Positions 31,801-35,330 of a stretch of DNA of 35,330 bases are shown here, piece by piece (the stretch's first letter is position 1; each line of letters starts with the position of its first letter). The translations under genes were made by a program, and so were the position numbers. The stretch is from the NCBI GenBank assembly GCA_052386635.1, contig JBQTJY010000090.1, positions 1 to 35,330 on the forward strand, read 5' to 3'. Under the pieces are notes generated by a model that was not told the DNA's origin, made no database searches, and saw only the letters and a program-made list of their open reading frames with translations. This DNA comes from VHBM01 sp052386635 (GTDB lineage Archaea > Thermoproteota > Nitrososphaeria > Nitrososphaerales > Nitrosopumilaceae).

Positions 31801-32685
31801 TTAGAATCCTCTTAGGCCCTTTGGTCTTGCAACTTCTGTATGATCTTTCATCCACGAAATTTTTTCAAGGATTGCATTTTTATCGTGAGGAAAAGTACCT
31901 CCAATAGTATAAGCATTTGAACCATGATTTGCTCTAAAAATAATTTTATCTTTCACATTTATTCTGCTTATTAGATCTTCAAGCTCTTCTAATGCTTCAT
32001 TATCCGAAACAGGAATAAACGGTTCTTCAAACTTTGTAAGAAATTCATCTTTTATGCCATTTTCTAAATAAAGTGTTAGTGCTCCAACATAATGAGGTGC
32101 AATAGCATTAATTATCTCAGCTGTAGACTTTGAGTGCTCTTTTGAATATGTTCTCCCCCCCAGTCCTAATATGACCATACAAGAGAGGATGTAACCTGCA
32201 TCCATTGCTTTTTTACAAGCCCTAATTATGGTCTGAGATGTTGCACCTTTTGTAATTTTTTTTAAAATTATATCAGAACCACTTTCTATTCCCAAATAAA
32301 GCATTTGTAGTCCCGATTCTTTCATTTTTTTCAATTCCACTGGAGATTTTTTAAGTAAATTCATAGGCATTGCATAACATGACACACGTTCTAGATTTGG
32401 AAAATTCTTGTACAGATATTCAATAATCTTAACCATATAATCAGTTTGAAGATTAAGCGCATCACCATCTGCAAGGAAAACTCTTTTTGTATCAGGAAAC
32501 TGTTTTGCCATAACATCAATTTCGGTTTTGACCTCGTCCCATGATCTTTCAACATATTCTTTGTTTCTGTACATATCGCAAAATGAGCACTGGTTGAATG
32601 AGCATCCAAGTGTGACCTGAAATATTAGTGAGTTCGCTTCAGAAGGAGGCCTGTAAAGTGGATATGCATAATTTAGTGCCATCAT
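31801..32685 (-). CDS. Radical SAM protein
   Basis: A 294-residue protein. FQVTLGCSFNQCSFCDMYRN (23-42) carries the three cluster cysteines, C-x4-C-x2-C, typical of a subgroup with GCSxNxCTFC. VFLADGDALNL and MLYLGIESGSDIILKKITKG are the following TIM-barrel blocks, then CMVILGLGGRTYSKEHSKST. The first residues, ALNYAYPLYRPPSEANS, are a signature of a group often annotated as radical SAM protein of unknown function. It should bind a 4Fe-4S cluster and SAM. The reaction is unknown. Two adjacent ATGs (32685 and 32682) can serve as start. It is divergent from a small winged-helix gene. Confidence 0.88.
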   Translation of the reverse strand: MMALNYAYPLYRPPSEANSLIFQVTLGCSFNQCSFCDMYRNKEYVERSWDEVKTEIDVMAKQFPDTKRVFLADGDALNLQTDYMVKIIEYLYKNFPNLERVSCYAMPMNLLKKSPVELKKMKESGLQMLYLGIESGSDIILKKITKGATSQTIIRACKKAMDAGYILSCMVILGLGGRTYSKEHSKSTAEIINAIAPHYVGALTLYLENGIKDEFLTKFEEPFIPVSDNEALEELEDLISRINVKDKIIFRANHGSNAYTIGGTFPHDKNAILEKISWMKDHTEVARPKGLRGF

Positions 32686-32815
32686 GTTCTATCAAACTAA
32701 AGATGTGTTTGTCTCTTTTTACCTTTACGAAAAACTGTATTCATATTTTCACAATCTAGATAATTTTTGCTACAAACACCTTTTAGTGAACACAACAAGA
32801 GAGAACATGTAAAAT

Positions 32816-33118
32816 ATGGCTAATGATCCTCACATTAAACGTCTTTTCTGGTTTTTATTTGCTGGGTCTAGAGGTGGTTTGAATAGATTAAGAATAGTAA
32901 AAACAATTCATGAAAAACCTCTTAATGCAAATCAACTTGCAAAAGATCTAGGACTCGACTATAAAGCAATACAACATCATGTCAATATATTGGAAAAAAA
33001 TAACATTATAACAAAAGTAGGTGAAAAGTACGGAGTTACCTATTTTGTCTCAACATTTTTAGAAGTAAATATGGAGAGCTTTGATGAAATTGTTGCAAAA
33101 TTGGATAAAAGTAAATAA
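32816..33118 (+). CDS. Winged helix-turn-helix transcriptional regulator (ArsR-like)
   Basis: A 100-residue protein. RLRIVKTIHEKPLNANQLAKDLGLDYKAIQHHVNILEKNNII (24-65) is a clear winged HTH with a recognition helix (YKAIQHHVNILEKN), followed by the wing VGEKYGVTYFVST. The C-terminal helix may dimerise. No Cys pair of a metal-sensing ArsR is seen. It lies 25 bases before a small membrane-protein gene in the same direction and probably is co-transcribed with it. The pair resembles an archaeal regulator plus membrane-protein operon; its target may be its own operon (inference). Divergent from the radical SAM gene over 130 bases. Confidence 0.82.
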   Translation: MANDPHIKRLFWFLFAGSRGGLNRLRIVKTIHEKPLNANQLAKDLGLDYKAIQHHVNILEKNNIITKVGEKYGVTYFVSTFLEVNMESFDEIVAKLDKSK

Positions 33119-33143
33119 GACTTTAAGGTGTGCAGTCATCTAA

Positions 33144-33428
33144 ATGGAATCGACTTCGGCAGTCTTGTCAGGTGTTTCAATTGCAAACATGATTGTACTT
33201 GGAATACTGATGTACATATTTGGAAAAATGTATACAAAAACAAAGGCGCAGCTACCACTAGGCTTGATAGTCGTTGCAGCTATGTTGTTTTTACATAATG
33301 TTATTGGTTCTTATGCATATTTTTCAATGCAACATATTTTTTCGCCAGAAATATTTCCTTACATGCTGGGAGTAGGTATTGCGGAACTGGCAGGATTATT
33401 ATTATTTCTTAAAATAACTATGGATTAA
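33144..33428 (+). CDS. Three-helix membrane protein, unknown function
   Basis: A 94-residue protein. Hydrophobic segments are at about 8-27 (SIANMIVLGILMYIFGKM), 37-56 (LPLGLIVVAAMLFLHNVIGSY) and 68-92 (EIFPYMLGVGIAELAGLLLFLKI). Loops are short, with few charges. It resembles small archaeal membrane proteins found next to ArsR-like regulators, but I do not recognise a family. A membrane sensor or a partner for the regulator is possible. The deoxyhypusine synthase gene begins 36 bases further with its own TATA-like box. Confidence 0.68.
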   Translation: MESTSAVLSGVSIANMIVLGILMYIFGKMYTKTKAQLPLGLIVVAAMLFLHNVIGSYAYFSMQHIFSPEIFPYMLGVGIAELAGLLLFLKITMD

Positions 33429-33435
33429 GGCAGAG

Positions 33436-33443
33436 TTTTATAA
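33436..33443 (+). promoter_or_regulatory. TATA-like box for deoxyhypusine synthase
   Basis: TTTTATAA is centred about 25 bases before the ATG at 33465, so a leaderless transcript is likely. Confidence 0.5.
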
Positions 33444-33464
33444 CCGAACTCGAGTCTCTATCGC

Positions 33465-34406
33465 ATGATCAAAGCAGGACGAGATGTAAAAGACATTTCA
33501 ATAAAAAAAGAATCAAACATTGAAGAAATATTTGAACAAATGTCACAATCAGGAGGATTTGAGGCAAGAAATCTTGCTGAAGGATTAGACATTCTAACAA
33601 CAATGATTCCTGATAAAAAATGCCTGAAATTTCTGTCATTTATTGCCGCAATTATCTCAACAGGTCTTCGTGGTGTACTCAAGGACATGATAAAAAACAA
33701 GTGGTTTGATGTTGTTATCACAACTTGTGGTTCGCTTGATCATGACATTGCAAGATATTTCTCAAATTACAAGGAAGGTGATTTTGCACTAGATGATAAA
33801 CAGCTGGCTGATCAACATATCCACAGACTAGGCAATGTGCTTGTACCAATGGAAAGTTATGGTCCAATAATTGAAGAAAAGATGCAAGCCTTTTTGGAAG
33901 AAGAGTACAAGGCAGGACACAAAGAGATGTCTACTGCTGATATTACAAAAATGATTGGCCGTCATATGGGCGAAAACTCGTTATTGTATTGGGCATACAA
34001 AAATGAGATTCCTGTTATTGTTCCTGGTATAATGGATGGTGCTGTTGGAAGTCAGATATGGCTTTTTACACAAAAACATCATGATTTTAAATTAAATCTC
34101 ACTGCAGACGCAGATCTTTTGTCTGGTTTTATCTTTAAGGCAAAAAAATCAGGTGCGTTAATGATTGGCGGAGGGGTACCAAAACATCATACACTTTGGT
34201 GGAATCAATATAGAGATGGTTTGGACTATGCAGTATACATAACAACTGCACAAGAATTTGATGGAAGCTCAAGTGGTGCACTAGTTGATGAGGCAATATC
34301 ATGGGGAAAGGTAACACAAAATGCAAAGCAAACTACAGTACATGCAGAGGCAACAACAATTCTTCCATTTCTGTACTCTGCATTGCTTTCAAGATTAGAG
34401 AAATAA
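33465..34406 (+). CDS. dys: Deoxyhypusine synthase
   Basis: A 313-residue protein, close to archaeal family length. FEARNLAEGLDILTTMI opens the NAD-binding region, and VVITTCGSLDHDIAR is a family signature. IPVIVPGIMDGAVGSQIW and GALMIGGGVPKHHTLWWNQYRDGLDYAVYITTA precede DGSSSGALVDEAISWGK, where the last Lys is the active-site residue that forms the enzyme-substrate imine. It moves the aminobutyl group of spermidine to a lysine of initiation factor aIF5A; the pathway is found in archaea and eukaryotes and supports the archaeal assignment. It converges with the thermosome gene twelve bases away. Confidence 0.94.
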   Translation: MIKAGRDVKDISIKKESNIEEIFEQMSQSGGFEARNLAEGLDILTTMIPDKKCLKFLSFIAAIISTGLRGVLKDMIKNKWFDVVITTCGSLDHDIARYFSNYKEGDFALDDKQLADQHIHRLGNVLVPMESYGPIIEEKMQAFLEEEYKAGHKEMSTADITKMIGRHMGENSLLYWAYKNEIPVIVPGIMDGAVGSQIWLFTQKHHDFKLNLTADADLLSGFIFKAKKSGALMIGGGVPKHHTLWWNQYRDGLDYAVYITTAQEFDGSSSGALVDEAISWGKVTQNAKQTTVHAEATTILPFLYSALLSRLEK

Positions 34407-34417
34407 TTTATCTAAAT

Positions 34418-35330
34418 CTAGTAATAATGATGTATTTGGCGCTGTTCTATTCCTTCTTGTTCAAAATGATTGTGTGACTTTCCACCATCGTGGTGAGCAT
34501 GAACTGTGCCATCTATATGGCAGTGCGTATTATCGATTTCATCTTTCATAAAAATATCATCTACATTTAGCAAGGAAATAGTAGTTTCAACCGCTGTCTT
34601 GATTATCTGTTCTTTTACAGCAAGGGTTTCAATCACATTTTTTGAAAAAACCTCAGCTACTTTTCTTTGAGATGAATCTATGCCAAACCATTCATAACTA
34701 TCATTAGAAAATTGAGCGTGTTTTGCTCTAAGTTCGGTAATAGTATTAATGACATCCATGCCTACATTTCTAGCAAGAGTTATTGGAATTTCTTCTAACG
34801 CTTCAGCAAACTTTTCTATAACAATTTGTTCTTTTCCTTCAACCATGTAAGCACTTTGTCTTACTTTTTGTGCAATTATTGATTCTGTCGATCCACCTCC
34901 ACCAACTATTTGTGGATTCTCTATGAAATTTCGTAAAACAAAATATGCATTTTTGATTGTTCGATGGAACTCCTCAAGATATTTTTTAGAATTTGCTCTC
35001 AACAAAATTGTAATTGCTTTTGGATTCTTACATTCATCAACAAACACCATCTTGTCCTCGCTTACTATTTTTTCATAAACTTTTTTTGCATAACCAAGAT
35101 CATTTTCGGAAATGTTTTCAAGTTTGTCACATATTTTTGCACCAGTTGCTTTCTCAATCCACCACAAATCATTTTCAGTTGCACGCTTAATAGAAATTAT
35201 TCCATATTTTGCAAGACGTTCTTGGGCAAATGAGTTAATTCCTCGTCTAGATATCACAACATTAATTCCCGCATCAATTATTTTCTGAACTTTTTCTAAG
35301 ACCGTATCAGATTCTCGTTTTATGAACACA
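34418..35330 (-). CDS. Group II chaperonin (thermosome) subunit, C-terminal part, divergent
   Basis: About 303 C-terminal residues are in the window; the gene continues past the right edge, so the apparent start at 35329 (a GTG) is not the start. INVVISRRGINSFAQERLAKYGIISIKRA, VGGGGSTES and ARNVGMDVINTITELRAKHA are typical of the apical, intermediate and equatorial domains. Two features are odd. In RTIKNAYFVLRN the segment that in relatives reads R-x-x-H/D-D-A has Asn (codon 34949-34951) in place of the catalytic Asp needed for ATP hydrolysis. The C-terminal tail (34421-34528) holds nine His and a Cys (HCHID, VHAHHDGG, SHNH, IHHYY), instead of the Gly-Gly-Met repeats common in thermosomes. 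It may be a specialised or structural subunit that needs a catalytic partner. Confidence 0.88.
   Translation of the reverse strand, partial: VFIKRESDTVLEKVQKIIDAGINVVISRRGINSFAQERLAKYGIISIKRATENDLWWIEKATGAKICDKLENISENDLGYAKKVYEKIVSEDKMVFVDECKNPKAITILLRANSKKYLEEFHRTIKNAYFVLRNFIENPQIVGGGGSTESIIAQKVRQSAYMVEGKEQIVIEKFAEALEEIPITLARNVGMDVINTITELRAKHAQFSNDSYEWFGIDSSQRKVAEVFSKNVIETLAVKEQIIKTAVETTISLLNVDDIFMKDEIDNTHCHIDGTVHAHHDGGKSHNHFEQEGIEQRQIHHYY

Noticed and set aside
1..35330. CRISPR arrays, transposases, integrases or attachment sites
   Set aside because: No repeat-spacer array, no terminal inverted repeats around a gene, and no recombinase-like protein was found; the island character of 1-17229 rests on gene content only.

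Overview
The window looks like a piece of a low-GC marine ammonia-oxidising archaeon (Nitrososphaerota/Thaumarchaeota, Nitrosopumilus type). The evidence is a deoxyhypusine synthase, a group II chaperonin (thermosome) fragment, an F420-dependent NADP reductase, a half-size heme A synthase beside a split CuA subunit, subunit I and a tandem blue-copper protein, many TTG starts, and archaeal TATA-like boxes 25-30 bases before genes or tRNAs. The genus is inference from gene content; no marker search was run.

Region 1 (1-11946) is an accessory surface-glycan island. It carries most of a pseudaminic-acid-type (nonulosonic acid) pathway: a PseB-like dehydratase (partial), a PseC-like aminotransferase, two GNAT acetyltransferases (one PseH-like), PseG, and a frameshifted PseI. 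PseF is not in the window. Mixed in are a type III polyketide synthase-like condensing enzyme with an intact Cys-His-Asn triad, a FabG-like SDR, an LpxD-like hexapeptide acyltransferase, a PIG-L deacetylase, a methyltransferase, a phosphoglucose/phosphomannose isomerase and a short nucleotide-sugar-dehydrogenase-like protein. Together they could make, deacetylate and re-acylate an unusual sugar, in an organism group not known to make lipid A.

Region 2 (12042-17229) holds a class III aminotransferase interrupted by an in-frame TAA, a hot-dog protein resembling 3-aminobutyryl-CoA/beta-alanyl-CoA ammonia lyases, an ALDH7-type aldehyde dehydrogenase, a PhyH-type dioxygenase and a methyltransferase. 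This looks like an amino-acid (lysine or beta-amino acid) conversion module.

Region 3 (17346-27206) is more housekeeping in character: MtnA, a MIP18/PqqD fusion, tRNA-Arg(TCG), a class I/II aminotransferase, an F420-dependent NADP reductase and a phosphohistidine phosphatase-like protein. The terminal oxidase operon follows: CoxII split into two same-frame reading frames by one TAA, CoxI, a tandem cupredoxin and half-size CtaA. A secreted beta-sandwich protein and an SRPBCC protein close the region.

Region 4 (27258-35330) has tRNA-Lys(CTT), a Cys-rich microprotein too small for most gene callers, IlvE, a strong candidate structured ncRNA at 28742-28848, aspartate kinase, a MurG-like glycosyltransferase, tRNA-Val(TAC), a radical SAM enzyme, a small winged-helix regulator, a membrane protein, deoxyhypusine synthase, and the C-terminal half of an unusual thermosome subunit. 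The last has Asn where the catalytic Asp is expected, and a His-rich tail.
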